A stretch of DNA of 64,000 bases from Peromyscus leucopus (lineage: Eukaryota; Chordata; Mammalia; Rodentia; Cricetidae): positions 83,973,735 through 84,037,734 of the forward strand of contig NC_051066.1 in assembly GCF_004664715.2 (NCBI RefSeq). The letters are read 5' to 3'. The position numbers and the translations under genes are program-made. The notes beneath the pieces are model-generated. The model was given only the letters and a program-made list of their open reading frames with translations, did not search any database and was not told the origin of the DNA. Shown here one piece after another: positions 22,645-34,203 of the stretch (positions are counted from its first letter, which is position 1; each line of letters opens with the position of its first letter).

Positions 22645-24890
22645 TAACATAGGCGTATATCAAGATGATCATCCACCATGATCAAATTGGCTTTATACTA
22701 GAAATACGCCATTGTTTTAACATAGACTTAAAGATAAAAAAAAAATCCCATTAAAATCAGGAACAAGAAGGGCTATCCACTAGTCCCTTTCAACATAGTA
22801 CTGGAAGCACTACCTGGAGCAATAAGGCAAGAGAAGGAAATGAAAGAGATACAAATAGAAAAAGAAAAATCAAATTAACCCTATTTGCAGATGATTTGAT
22901 ATTATACATAAGATATTGCAAAAAATCAACCTGAAAAATTCTAGAAATAATCAACAATTTCAGCAAAGTAGTCAGGCACAAAATCAGCTAGCTTTCTACA
23001 CCAACAACAAACACACTGGGAAAGAGATCATGGACACAATCCTATTTACAACTGCATAAAAGACAAAAACTATATTAGAATAAGCTTATCCAAGAAGGTA
23101 AAAATCATCTACAGTTAAAACTTCAAATCTCTGAAGAAGAATATTGGAACATCTGCTAGAAAATAGAAAGATGTCCCATGTTCATGGATTGGTAGACTAT
23201 TGTAAAAATAAGCAACGTACCAAAAACATTTTACATATTCAATGCAATGCCAGTAAAATAACCACAATATTCTTCACAGAAAAAGAAAAAAATTGAAAAT
23301 TCATATAGAATTAGGAAAGACCCAAGAATACTAAAGAAATACTGAGCAAAAGACTAACACTTCAGAGATTGCCATCCTATACTTCAAGATGTGTTATAGA
23401 GCTACAGTAATACAAACAAAATAGTAGTAGCACAAAAACAGACATGAAGACTGACAGAATGAAACAGAAAGACAAACATGAATACTTGTACTACAGCCAC
23501 TTGAAGTTTGACAAAGATGCCATAAATACATACTGGTGAAAAGACAGCATCTTCATCAAATGGAACTGAAAAAAATGAGGTGACCACAAGCAGAACAATG
23601 AAAATAGATTCAAATCTAACCTGCACAAAGATCAGCTCCTAGTGGGTCTTAAGACCTCAATTTGACACCTGCGATGCTAAAACTGCTGGAAGAAAACAAA
23701 AGCAGAAGTCTACAAAAAACATAAGAGTTGAAAAAGACTTCCTGAATAGGATTCCCACTTGCTCAGGAATTAAATCTCACAATCAACAACACGACCTCAT
23801 AAAACTAAAATGCTTTTGTTCAAATGAGGAAACAATCAACTGAGTGACTAAGGAACTCCCAGAATGTGAAAGACATTGTCAGATAAACAGCTGACAGAGA
23901 ACTAATATCCAGAATATACAAAGAAATCAAAAAAAAATAAAATAAAATAAGTCAAGGAAACAAATGACCCAATTAAAAAATGTGCTAGGGATCTAAATAG
24001 GAAGCTCTCAATAGAAGTAATAAAAATGGCTAAGAAATACCTCAAAAACTGTTCATCAAGCCAGGCGGTGGTGGCGCACGCCTTTAATCCCAGCACTCAG
24101 GAGGCAGAGCCAAGCGAATCATTGTGAGTTCAAGTCCAGCCTGGTCTACAAAGTAGGATCCAGGACAGGCTCCAAAGCTACACAGAGAAACCCTGTCTCA
24201 AAAAAACAAAACAAAACAAACAAACAAACAAACACCCTGTTCATCATCCTTAGAAGTTAGGAAAATGCAAACTAAAACAACTTTGAGATTTCATCTCACG
24301 CTGTTCTGGCTAAGGCCAAAAGAACGACTAACAAAAAATGCTAGGAAAGTGATAGAAAAAAGGACCTAACTTTACTGTTGGTGGACTGCAAAGTGGCTCA
24401 GCTATTCAGGAAATCAGCACAGAGAATTCCCCAAGTCTAAAACTAAAATTCCCATATGACCCAGCTATAGCACTACTTAGCATACATCCAAAGGACTGGA
24501 TAACTTAATTTACAGATACTTGCTCAGCAACATTCATTGCTTACCTACTCACGATAGCTCAAAAATGGAAACAACCCAACTGCCCTCTGCCAGATAAATA
24601 GATAATGAAATGCATTACATACACACAATGGAGTACTATACAGTCAAGCAAATAAAATCATAAACTTTGTGGGTAAATGGATAAACCTAGAAAAGATTAT
24701 ATTGAGTGAAGTAACTCATATCCAGAAAGACAGATACTGAATGTTCTTTCTCATCTATCATCCCTAGCTTAAAATCCTCAGATGTGAGTATATAATGGAG
24801 CATCCACCAAAATCGGGAAAATATAAAGGAACCATGGGGGACAGATGACAGGTCAATAGTACGATTCAGGTGATATGAAGTGGAAAATGT
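22645..24890 (+). pseudogene. L1 ORF2 relic (reverse transcriptase to C-terminus), interrupted by a B1
   Basis: ORF2 encodes the L1 endonuclease/reverse transcriptase. The copy starts inside the RT domain ('aagatgatcatccaccatga' ... 'aaattggcttt'). The FADD active-site motif is visible at 22884-22895, followed by the ORF2 C-terminal region ('caatggagtactatacagtc', 'gaagtaactcatatccagaa', near 24630-24730). Many frameshifts and stops break all frames. A B1 is inserted at 24059-24236. The 5' half is absent. Confidence 0.85.
24059..24236 (+). mobile_element. B1 SINE inserted in the L1 relic
   Basis: Full B1 beginning 'agccaggcggtggtggcgca' and ending in an (AAAAC)n(AAAC)n tail. A 10-bp target duplication ctgttcatca lies at 24049-24058 and 24237-24246. 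The L1 reading continues across it, so the B1 is younger. Confidence 0.95.
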
Positions 24891-25829
24891 TTTTATTTTT
24901 TATAATGCCTCATGGAATTTTATTAATTTATATTTACCTATAATTATACACAATACACAGAAATGTACACATACACACACACACACATACACACACTCAT
25001 AACCTTAAGAGAACTTATTCCACTTAGGCTGACAATACATTCCCTAAGAAGCATAGACTAACAAAACCCTAGTACCAAGCATGAGAAATTTCCTTTCAAA
25101 TGGTAAGTCAGTGAAGTCCATGTGATTCACAAAATAATACAGACTGTTGCTTTTGCCCTTGGTTGCCTCTCAGAGGCTGAAAATAAGTCCCTAATATTTT
25201 AAGATGCCACACACCTATGACACAAGACTTGGATCATTCAAGGTGGAACTAACTTGAAAGTCTCCTTCTCACAGTCTTGTTTCCATCGAACCAGGAAATA
25301 CCATGCAAGTGACCAAGATAGGGGAACAATCAATAGTCCTACCCAGCAAAGATAGCTATGAACCACAAAAAATGACAAATGGCAAAATACCCCTAAAGGT
25401 GTAACAAGGGGGACTCACATATTGATTGGTAGCAGCCAACAGTTGCCTAACCAGACTCAAGGCCTACTCAACAGGAGTGAATTCATCCCTGGTATTAGGA
25501 ACATTGCCAGTTTCCCTGGGCTAATGAGGTCATTGATCTTAGAAGAGAATCTGCTAATCAAAATTTTGCTAGATAGGCACAATTCCCACCTACATAACTA
25601 TCACCCCTCATCAAAGAAGCCTCTCTTTAAAGCAAATGGAGGCCAACACAGAAAATCATAAGTAGATACAATTTACAGATCAATGGATCGTGAGGAAGCC
25701 AGCCACAATGGATACCACTACATCATAGCTCCTGAATCATGGCTATCTGCTAAGCACTTATTTTGTTTCATTTGTAACTATTACACAGCCTTATAAAGAA
25801 GGGAAAAATATCTCAAAAGAATATAACAG
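24891..25829. other. Unique-looking intronic sequence with a short (CA)n
   Basis: Imperfect (CA)n at 24968-24996. No gene seen; the frame at 25422-25661 has no recognisable domain. Confidence 0.5.
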
Positions 25830-25948
25830 GATGCAGAGGTAGGCAGATCTTGTGAATTCAAGGATAGCCTGTTCTACAAAGTGAGTTCCAGAACAGCTTG
25901 GTCTGTTAAACAGAGAAACCCCCGTCACAAAAACAAACAAACAAAAAG
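25830..25948 (+). repeat. B1 SINE, 5'-truncated
   Basis: 'gatgcagaggtaggcagatc', 'ctgttctacaaagtgagttc' and 'aaacagagaaaccccc', ending in (AAAC)n. Starts mid-element. Confidence 0.8.
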
Positions 25949-26395
25949 AATATAATTTATATTACAAACAAAACAATCAATGCATTTCATAAATTTATCC
26001 CTTTTCCCATTTTAGCAAGAGTGTAGGTGTCAAAATGATGACTCATACTGCACAAGTTCTCCAAACATTTCATCTGGTAGCTTCAATTGTACCCTATTTA
26101 CAATGAAATCTTTATTTGCTGTAACAAACCATATAATTTGCCAATTTAAAAAAATATGTTCTTCAATTATATTTTACTAAATTATTAGACAATTCCATTG
26201 TGATCTATAGTTTCCCCTCTTATCTATAACATGGTCTAGATTTTAACCACATTCACACAACTGGCTTACCTTCTTTGTACAGAGAAACAGGAGAGCTAAT
26301 GCAAATCACTAAAAATACTATGGCGTGGGTAGTCACAGTAAGCATCTTTCATACAGGTCTCTGGCCAGAAAAAAAAAAGTGCTATTCTTTCAGGA

Positions 26396-26397
<2 letters not shown>
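25949..26397. other. AT-rich unique-looking intron
   Basis: No feature seen. Confidence 0.45.

Positions 26398-26453
<56 letters not shown>
26398..26453. repeat. (GT)n microsatellite
   Basis: About 27 uninterrupted GT units. Confidence 0.96.
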
Positions 26454-26455
<2 letters not shown>

Positions 26456-26690
26456 GCTGGATGACAACTTTATGTGATATGCCTTACATTTGCCAGTGGC
26501 CTCACCAATGAGGCTAGGCTGGCTGCTGCTTAATGAGCCAGAAGTAATCCTCTGTTCTCATGTTCTCAGTGTTGGTATTACCAGTTCACACCACCATGCC
26601 CAGGTTTGCCGAGGGTATCAGAAAACAAACTCAAGACCCCATGCTTACAAGGCAAGTGCTTTACTGACTTTTCACCCTATCACCGGTGTT
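26454..26690 (-). repeat. Old tRNA-derived SINE (B3/B4-like), antisense
   Basis: 'caccaatgaggctaggctgg', 'gttcacaccaccatgcccag' and 'ttacaaggcaagtgctttac' then 'tgacttttcaccctatc' follow an antisense SINE. Adjoins the GT tract. Confidence 0.5.
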
Positions 26691-26954
26691 TTTCTGTTTT
26701 TATATACGAAAAATAGTTTTACCTACATCAAAAAATTCATATCACATAAAATTTTATAAACATATAGAAATACAGAGAAGTTAGATGTGTTTTCTTTAAA
26801 AATTATCAAGCATGTAGATTGCTCATAGTATTCTAAAAATTACACAATACTGATCTCTTTAACTCACTCCCTTGACCAACTGTTCTCTGTAATAAATGAT
26901 TTTGGCGCAAATCATTTTAGTGATGACATTATAATATTAAATTCATTTTGGCTT

Positions 26955-27200
26955 ATACTTTGTTTTTTATTTTGAGACAAAATTCAAGTATTCTAGGCTG
27001 GCCTCAAACTTGTTATATAATTGAGGAGTACCTTGAACTTCTGATCTACTATCTCCACTTTCTGAGTTACTGGGAGTATGCATTCTCTAATCAGAATTAT
27101 GTGATACTAGTTATTAAACTTTGCATAGGTTAAAAAAAGCCTATTGTAGTGGGAAGCTTAGTTACATTCTATTAACTGAGCTACATCCCCACCCCTCCTC
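26955..27200 (-). repeat. B4-type SINE (B1 plus ID-like parts), antisense
   Basis: 'ttctaggctggcctcaaact' (B1-like), then 'attctattaactgagctaca' and 'tccccaccc' (ID-like head) at the right end. Confidence 0.6.
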
Positions 27201-27258
27201 CACGATTAATTTCTAATCATAAGCATTAAATTAAAAATGAGTGATGGTGAAATTTTTC

Positions 27259-27296
27259 TAACACACACACACACACACACAAACACATACACACGC
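27259..27296. repeat. (AC)n microsatellite
   Basis: About 10 AC units, then interrupted ACAC. Confidence 0.9.
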
Positions 27297-28019
27297 AGAT
27301 TACTATATGCAAATCCTAGTGTCCCATCCATAGGTGACCACACATATGTATGTATATTAGGTAGGATGATAGGATGGTTGGGACTTTCCATGTTCCTAAA
27401 CTTATTCAATGATGTGACCCAAAGTATGTAATACTGCACACTAATACTGCACACTAAAGCATCAGGAAACTCTTGCACAGAGCAGATGTTACAAAGTAAA
27501 AGTTAAGAAAATGAAGTTTAATAAGGTAGGAAAGTGAGAAATCAATCAAGATAGTGTTTTCTTAATAATTAAAACAGTGAAAATGAGACAATTTCAACAA
27601 AATGTTTAGTTTTAGTAGTAGCACTTTTATGTTTTACAAACATTATATGACTATTAAACAAGATATAAATGAGGCATCGAGGGGAACAGAGGGAATCGAA
27701 AGTCAAAATATCTAATTTTGTGGTTGGAATATTATAATGTAATCATCACAAAAGTTAGGGAAGATACTTAGTGTCTCTGAGACATTAAGAGCTGGGTAAT
27801 CAAAAGACTGGTAAATGTTTGAAAGGTTAGTTCTGCTGCAACTCTCGAAAATAACAGTTGGTCTTCACTCACCATTTATGAAACTACATTTATGTTCTAT
27901 GTTGCTAGCCATAGGAATAAAAAGTAGGTCTACACAAGCAAGACATTTCATCAATGTTCTAAGATAAAGATAAATAAAAGGCCACTTGTGTCTGTTCTGA
28001 GTGAGTGTGAGCAGTCACA
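27297..28019. other. Unique-looking intronic sequence
   Basis: Nothing recognised except a 16-bp tandem (actaatactgcac type) near 27430-27465. Confidence 0.45.
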
Positions 28020-28080
28020 CAGGAGATGGCGCTTAAGCGCAACAAGAAGGGGCACGTCGCTCTTTGGGAGAAGTAATCGT
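28020..28080 (+). other. CpG-rich patch with a 16-codon micro-ORF
   Basis: Five CpGs occur within about 60 bp in a CpG-poor intron. It contains the perfect palindrome GCGCTTAAGCGC (28029-28040). An ATG with purine at -3 and G at +4 (28026) opens a 16-codon frame, MALKRNKKGHVALWEK, ending in TAA at 28076. I do not recognise the peptide. It may be the edge of an LTR (compare the GATGGCGCT motif of class II LTRs) or a fragment of a retrocopy. No function is claimed. Confidence 0.35.
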
Positions 28081-29650
28081 AAAATCACCAGTATATATGA
28101 CACTAAATTAATTTTGAATTACTGATGATCATGAAAAAATAAAGCAGTAGATAAAGGACAATTAACATTTAAGGGCAGATCAATAGCATTAATCCACAAA
28201 ATAGACTAATTCCACAGTACTCTAGTAAAAACCCTGAAAAGAGATACTGTAAATCATGGACACTGCATATATATATATATATATATATATTCTTTGTTTC
28301 AAAGAACACTACAAAAATGATTTTATAACTAAGTGCCTTTATGTTGACAACACATCTCATTGTGATCAATTTGGGTCTTCTACTTTATTGAAGTTTCTGT
28401 CAAAGTGTTATTTGAACAAATCATAAATCACTCTTGTATGGTATCTAATGATAGTTTATAAACTGTGAAGTGAAGTTTACTGTTCTGGCAAGCTAATCAC
28501 CACAGGGAACCATCAAATACAAAGGATTCACTCATAAAAGCTTGCCCCTGTTCCTGTTTACCAGGTTTACATTCAAATGGATCCCTAATGAAATCATGAA
28601 ATTGGGTCTTAAACTCTGTCATGTCCTCTCACTTGCTCCATGGCTAATTGAGTCTGAGAAAATTGACACTAATTTGCTTGTATTTGTCAAAATCAGAACT
28701 CAAGGAATCCATATAAGTAGTTCATCCACAAAACTGTATGAAATTTAAATTAAAGTTTTTGGAAGATTCTTCAGAGGTTTTTCATGGCATCTTTCCTCAA
28801 AAACAATATTTGACACTGACTTTAGGTATACTCCTGTGCTTATCTATTATGCTATTCTGTAGGCTTTCTTTGTGAAATAAAAAATAATGGTGCACAGGAG
28901 AGAATACTATTAAATTAAACAGACAAAAATTTCATTTTGTAGTTGAAGTTATCATTGGCTTTGCAACAATTTTATTTGCCCCAAATTTCCAAGTCAAATG
29001 TTAAAGAAAGATATGAAACTTAGAATTATGAACTAACACTAAATTATTTAACATTTCCTTTGTGCTTCTGAGGAATATAAAAATTCAACACTATATTTAT
29101 TGGTACAGTGTTTCAGTTCAGTTTACAATGTCATGTGTATTTGTTTTATTATGAGCTGAAATGGTTTCTTGGAAATAAGTCAATAATAAAATAAGCTATA
29201 TACCTAAATTACACGTTGAACAAATTGTGGTAAATTCTATATCACAAATTTAACAGTAAAAATTAGGTAAGATAAATGAATTGATAAGAAATAAATGTAT
29301 ACATTTAATACTATCATTTAAATAAATAAGCACTTTCTTTTAAGAAATAATTATATAAAAATGAATTTTTATATAGAATGAATTTTTCATTATTAAAAAT
29401 AGAAATAGAAGAACTGGCATCCATAATTATCTCATTTACATTGAACATCAGGAAATTACAATAGTGCAAACACTATTAAACACTATAGTGTAAAAGGGAA
29501 ATTTACCAGGCATAGTGAGTATGGAGGCAGCAGGACCCTGAAACTAAGTAGCTGACCAAAACTTCAGAGGAAACCTCACATACTACTCTGTTTCTTCTGC
29601 AAAATTATCACATAACTACTTACTGTTAAGGAAATAACCCAGAAGGTTAA
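28081..29650. other. Long AT-rich unique-looking intronic stretch
   Basis: Contains a clean (AT)n tract at 28267-28290. No gene or mobile element recognised. Confidence 0.5.
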
Positions 29651-29654
29651 CACT

Positions 29655-29975
29655 GGGGGGCCAGGGCAATGGATCAGTAGGCAAAGATCTTTCTGCCCAA
29701 ACATGAGGATCTGAGTTGAGATTTTAACCACCCACACAAAAGCTGAGTGCGGCTGTGTAACCTTCCAACTCCTGTATTGTGGTGAGTTAAAGACAGACAG
29801 ATTCTGAGGGCTCATTGGCCAGCCAGTATAGCTGAAAAGATCCATTGGAAAGATTCAGTGAGATATCCTGTCTCAAAAAAATAAGGCAGACATCAACAGG
29901 GGAAGACAATGTCAACATGGCCTCCACATGTGTATGCAGAGGCAAATGCACCACCTTACACATACACACCAATTA
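29655..29975 (+). repeat. B3 SINE, long form
   Basis: 'gggggccagggcaatggatc' and 'aggatctgagttgag' (tRNA-derived head), internal 'tgtctcaaaaaaataaggca' and a tail with 'ccttacacatacacacc'. Resembles 33625-33940. Confidence 0.65.
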
Positions 29976-30122
29976 CACAGAATAAGTGTGAACCTGAGTC
30001 TTATTTAGTGTGGGGATTAAACACAGAGTCCTGTACACCTGAAGTACACGCCTATGATGCAGCTCTACCCTTCGCTGTAGAGTAATTATTTAAGCATTTG
30101 CTAAACACCACTACAGCATTAA

Positions 30123-30127
<5 letters not shown>

Positions 30128-30153
<26 letters not shown>

Positions 30154-30301
30154 GGTTTTTTGAGACAGGGTTTCTCTGTGTAGCCTTGCGCCTTTCCTGA
30201 ATCTCACTCTGTAGACCAGGCTGGCCTCGAACTCACAAAGATCCGCCTGCCTCTGCCTCCCGAGTGCTGGGATTAAAGGCTTGCGCCACCACCGCCCGGC
30301 T
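30128..30301 (-). mobile_element. B1 SINE, full length, antisense
   Basis: Long T-run, 'gagacagggtttctctgtgt', ending 'ccaccaccgcccggct'. A perfect 13-bp target duplication agcattaactctt lies at 30115-30127 and 30302-30314. Confidence 0.96.
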
Positions 30302-30314
30302 AGCATTAACTCTT

Positions 30315-30650
30315 AATAGGAACAGAATTCCAGTAATGAACAATATCTGAGATGACGTATTTCCATACTAAATAAATCCAAAAAGATCAAAGTTTAACTT
30401 TCATTCCTAAAAATTACAATGAATTTATGCACTTAAGAGTTTGTCAGAGCATTAAGTATCTTTCTAGCAGTTGGAAATGGTAGAGCACATGTGTAACATG
30501 CAAGGCCAATGGTTTTAATTCCCAGCAGGAATAAAACATACACACAGAGAAAAAGTCATTCATGTATCTGCATCGTTTGATGAATCAAATTCTGACAGTA
30601 ATATTAGTGATTTCTAATGTGTCTGATATATCTCTGAGTGTCTTCACATT
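30315..30650. other. Intronic sequence with an ID-like trace
   Basis: At 30476-30550 'tggtagagcacatgtgtaac' and 'taattcccagcag' suggest a diverged sense ID element. Otherwise nothing. Confidence 0.4.
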
Positions 30651-30664
30651 TAAAAGGTAACTGG

Positions 30665-30806
30665 GAGCCAGTACTTGGGAGGCAGAGGCAGGCGGATCTT
30701 TGTGAGTTCGAGGCCAGCCTGGTCTATAGAGTGAGATCCAGGAAAGGCGCAAAGCAACACAGAGAAATCCTGTCTTGAAAAACCAAATAATAATAATAAT
30801 AAAAAA
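30665..30806 (+). mobile_element. B1 SINE, 5'-truncated
   Basis: Starts mid-element at 'gagccagtacttgggaggca' and ends 'tcctgtcttgaaaaacc' plus (AAT)n. A perfect 14-bp target duplication taaaaggtaactgg lies at 30651-30664 and 30807-30820, so the truncation happened at insertion. Confidence 0.95.
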
Positions 30807-30820
30807 TAAAAGGTAACTGG

Positions 30821-31090
30821 ATAAGATTGTGTTAAGACTATTTTCATTAATTTTTTTACATTTTTTAATTCTTTTAAGTTCTATTGAGTCTTTCTGGAGT
30901 TCACATCATGCTTTCCAATTCCACTTATCTCCCTGCTCCCATTTATCTTCCTGTCCCCTCACATCCACCCTCCACCCTTGCAATCTCCCCCTCAAAGCAA
31001 AACAAAATTTAAAAGAAAAAACAAAACCAAAATCAATCAAACAAAACAAAACAAAAAAGTAAACGAATATTTTTAAATGCTAACAAAACT
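30821..31090. other. Intronic sequence, C-rich then A-rich
   Basis: A pyrimidine-rich segment (30915-30995) passes into an A-rich (AAAAC)n tract. No feature assigned; it may be edge sequence of the adjoining Lx 3'UTR. Confidence 0.35.
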
Positions 31091-31721
31091 AATTTAAGGA
31101 AAGACAACATGTGAGGGCACAGAAAACACTAATCCTGTAGATATAAAGCCCAACAAGAATGGCCTTGAAGATCTTCCAGACAAGGAATTCAAAAGAATGG
31201 TATCATGAAATTTGCAGAAAAATGTAGTACTCCTCCTTCCTCAGGGAAACTTCTCTTTGGAAGAGAGACCATTCCAGAAAACCAAACCCAAATCAAAATA
31301 CAGAATTATGGGGCCCAAATCCAAATGATACATCTAAAACACAGCCCCTATACCTAAGGCTCAGAGATTATTAAAGAGTGGTCATAAAGATTGGAGGAGT
31401 CAAAGAACAGGGAGTTTACTGTGAGGTTGTGTCCCTTAAGAACATCAGAAGTTACACCCATAAAGTCTCACCAACATGGCTGCCTAAACATGAGCTGAAC
31501 AAAGATGACACCAAGAGACATGATAACATAGATGGTGGAAAGCTCATAGGGCCTCAATCCTACACAAAGAACTACAGGCACGTAAGGAACATTGAGAGCA
31601 GGACAAAAAGTCTTTTACTAGCAAGAAAATATCAGTTGGTTAACCACTAACAAATGGTCAGCCCTGAAAACATGCATGCAAATAACATTGGAAAGACTGA
31701 CCAAGTTATAATAATACATTT

Positions 31722-31723
<2 letters not shown>
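31091..31723 (+). mobile_element. L1 Lx 3'UTR, sense
   Basis: 'gtttactgtgaggttgtgtc', 'ctcaccaacatggctgccta', 'gacaccaagagacatgataa', 'cacaaagaactacaggcac' and 'atggtcagccctgaaaacat' follow the Lx 3'UTR order. The 90-codon frame at 31378-31650 is UTR, not a gene. Confidence 0.75.

Positions 31724-31761
<38 letters not shown>
31724..31761. repeat. (CA)n microsatellite
   Basis: 19 CA units inside or at the end of the Lx 3'UTR. Confidence 0.96.
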
Positions 31762-31764
<3 letters not shown>

Positions 31765-31951
31765 TTTTCCTTTCTCCTATACTCAACTACCACTCTCGAA
31801 GTGTGTTTTTTTCTCTCTCTCCACAAAGGTGAAATACTTAAAGTACAGAAGAAAAATAAACAAATATCAATGTAATTATGGAATAAAGAATGTCTACATT
31901 AGTATAAAATCCATTGAAAAACTGTATCTTAAATAAATGAAAAACACTAAG

Positions 31952-32215
31952 TGTGGTGGTATTCTAATTGTACTGAAATGTGATTTTGATTGTATGTTAA
32001 TAAATAAAGTTGCCCGGGGGTCAGAGCTATTAGAGCCATAGACAGAGTGTGGCGGTGGTGGCACACGCCTTTAATCCCATAGATCTCTGTGTGTTCAGGG
32101 ATACAGCCAGCATTGGAGACATATGCCTTTAAGACCTAGGGGGCTGTACATTCAGACAGTGACGAGGCAGTCATGTGTTTGGATTTACAACCAATGAGAA
32201 GGCAGAACAACATAC

Positions 32216-32262
<47 letters not shown>

Positions 32263-32409
32263 GAACAGACAGGATATAGCTCTTTTTCGGGAAGCTGGGA
32301 CACCGCAGGTGGAAGGGTGAGATTTTAGCTCTGAGCTCTGACCACTCAGCTTTCTCTTTTACATTGTTTCTGTGTTTCTTATTTAATAAGACTGTTGATT
32401 ACATCAACA
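31952..32409 (+). mobile_element. Solo LTR with SINE-like module and 42-nt A-run at its TATA box
   Basis: Starts TGTGGTGGTATTC and ends ...GATTACATCAACA (TG...CA). A perfect 6-bp target duplication ACTAAG lies at 31946-31951 and 32410-32415. Contains 'ttaataaataaagttgcc', a B1-like module ('gcggtggtggcacacgcctt', 32051), and a CTATA motif leading into 42 uninterrupted A (32219-32260), just where related copies would have a TATA box. The 5' termini match the family at 6313 and 34204, while the 3' half differs, so it is a related subfamily. Confidence 0.8.
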
Positions 32410-32599
32410 ACTAAGACTCATGAGAATTTATCTAACACTAATAGAGCAAATATACAAAGGTTTATAACATCGTGCTTTAATTGTTTGCAATGGATATAAT
32501 TTGAAAGTATTCATGTAGACAATATTAAGTTTTTGCCCAAAATAATAAAAGAATTAGCACCTGAGTTTTTTAAATAAGCATAAAAAACAGATTGATGAT

Positions 32600-32800
32600 T
32601 AAATGTGCACCCCACTGATAGTCAGGGGCTGCAAATTAAACCAGAATAAGGTAATCTTGAACAAAAGCATTACACTGGCCCTGCAGGGAAAGCGCACATA
32701 TGACACTGCTGCTGGGAGGGTGGACTGCAAACTGTCTCCAAAGGTAATTCAGAATTACTGAACACTACAATGTGATTTCAGGTAAAGATGCACAATGCAA
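32600..32800 (+). repeat. Old L1 ORF2 fragment
   Basis: 'aacaaaagcattacactggc' and 'gacactgctgctgggagggt', then 'ggactgcaaactgtctcc', resemble the ORF2 C-terminal region ('acactgctggtgggagtgca'). Short and diverged. Confidence 0.45.
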
Positions 32801-33241
32801 TCATTACATGGATTAATAATTTTCATTGCAACTTTGTGAATAACCTCCTGAATTAGAAATAAAGTAAAATTTAAATAGCACTGAATTACTTAAATAATTC
32901 TTGTGTATTCTTATAGCAGAGCATGATGAGGTAAACATACTGTGTTTATTCATGGTTACTAATATGAAGAGTACTAATAATAAATTACCACCATAGCATT
33001 CTGGCCTAAGAGCAGTGAATGTATTTATGCATATGGTTAGATATAATGGCCTAATCACAAACAAAGAATCATACTACAAGTAAAAATTAGCCTTAATATA
33101 ATGTTTGGACAGGCAAATGAAAACAAAATTAAATTGGGGAGTCACTGGTCAAATTACTTCCATCTGTATGGAACCTTAAGAAAGGAGTAACTGGAATTGC
33201 GCGTGTCTTCTCTTCCTGGGTTTGAAAGCACTTAAGACTCT
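32801..33241. other. AT-rich unique-looking intron
   Basis: No feature seen. Confidence 0.45.
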
Positions 33242-33600
33242 GTGCTGGTTAATCTTGATTGTCAACTTGGTGGGATTTAGAATCATTATGGAAACCTCTG
33301 GGCATGCCTGTGAAGGATTATCTAGGTTAGATTAACTGAAATGGGAATTCAGCCTCAGTGAGGGTGGTACCACAAACTGACTGAGGTCCTAAACTAAATA
33401 AAAACAAGAAATCATCTGAGCAGAGGGATTCCTCATTTTCTGTTTCTTCTCTATGAATGCAAAATGAGTAGCTGCCTCAAGCTCTTACTGCTGTTTCCCC
33501 ACCATGATGGACCACAACTTCAAATGGAGTTGAAACAAACCCTTCATCCTTTAAGTTGTGTCTTGTCAACAGAAATGAGAAGAGCAATGAGACAAACTCA
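33242..33600 (+). repeat. ERVL/MaLR-like LTR (tentative family)
   Basis: 'tgctggttaatcttgattgt', 'caacttggtgggatttagaa', 'aaactaaataaaaacaagaa' (promoter-like), 'caccatgatggaccacaact' and 'gagttgaaacaaacccttca' follow a common rodent mid-repetitive LTR. Family name uncertain. Confidence 0.6.
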
Positions 33601-33624
33601 AAACTGCTATGTTGGGCATTGGAT

Positions 33625-33940
33625 CTTTGAGGTGGTGGCTCAGTAGGTAAAGTGGACGCCAAGCAAGGGCAATGACCTGAATTTCGATCCCCAGCACCCA
33701 CATAAATTGATTGTGTGAGCTGGGACCTGTAAACTTACAATGGGTTTGGAGACACAGGCTTATTCCGAGAGCTCTCTGGCCATCAGTCTAGGCAGTCACT
33801 GAGTGTCAATTTCAGTAAGACCCTTTCTCCTAAGGTGGAGAGTGATCACTAAGAACGGAGATGGTGTCCAGTGTCCTCATGCACATGCACAGACAGCCAT
33901 GATTATCCTCATGTACATATATACAAACCCACACAGAAAA
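33625..33940 (+). repeat. B3 SINE, long form
   Basis: Head 'ttgaggtggtggctcagtag', then 'gacctgaatttcgatcccca', a middle part with 'ctctctggccatcagtctag' and 'tcagtaagaccctttctcc', and tail 'cctcatgcacatgcacag'. Confidence 0.7.
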
Positions 33941-34024
33941 TGAGCAGCGTCTTCCCTTACACTGATGTTTCTTTAAATCCCTTCAGTGTGCTTACCACTT
34001 ACCACAGATTAATCACCATTTTGT

Positions 34025-34140
34025 GGTTTGAAAAGGCAGCTCACTATGTTTCCCAGGCTAGCCTCCAACTCAAGATCCATCTGCCCCTGCCTCCCATGTA
34101 CCTAGAATCACAGGTATATGGCACAGTGCTGGACTCTGTT
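34025..34140 (-). repeat. B1/B4-like relic, antisense
   Basis: 'ctatgtttcccaggctagcc', 'tccaactcaagatccatctg' and 'tgcctcccatgtacctagaa' are antisense B1 landmarks. Confidence 0.6.
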
Positions 34141-34203
34141 TTTGTTTTTCATATATCTCTGTTTATCTGCAGAGCCCACACGAAGAAAAAGAGGACAGTG
34201 GGG

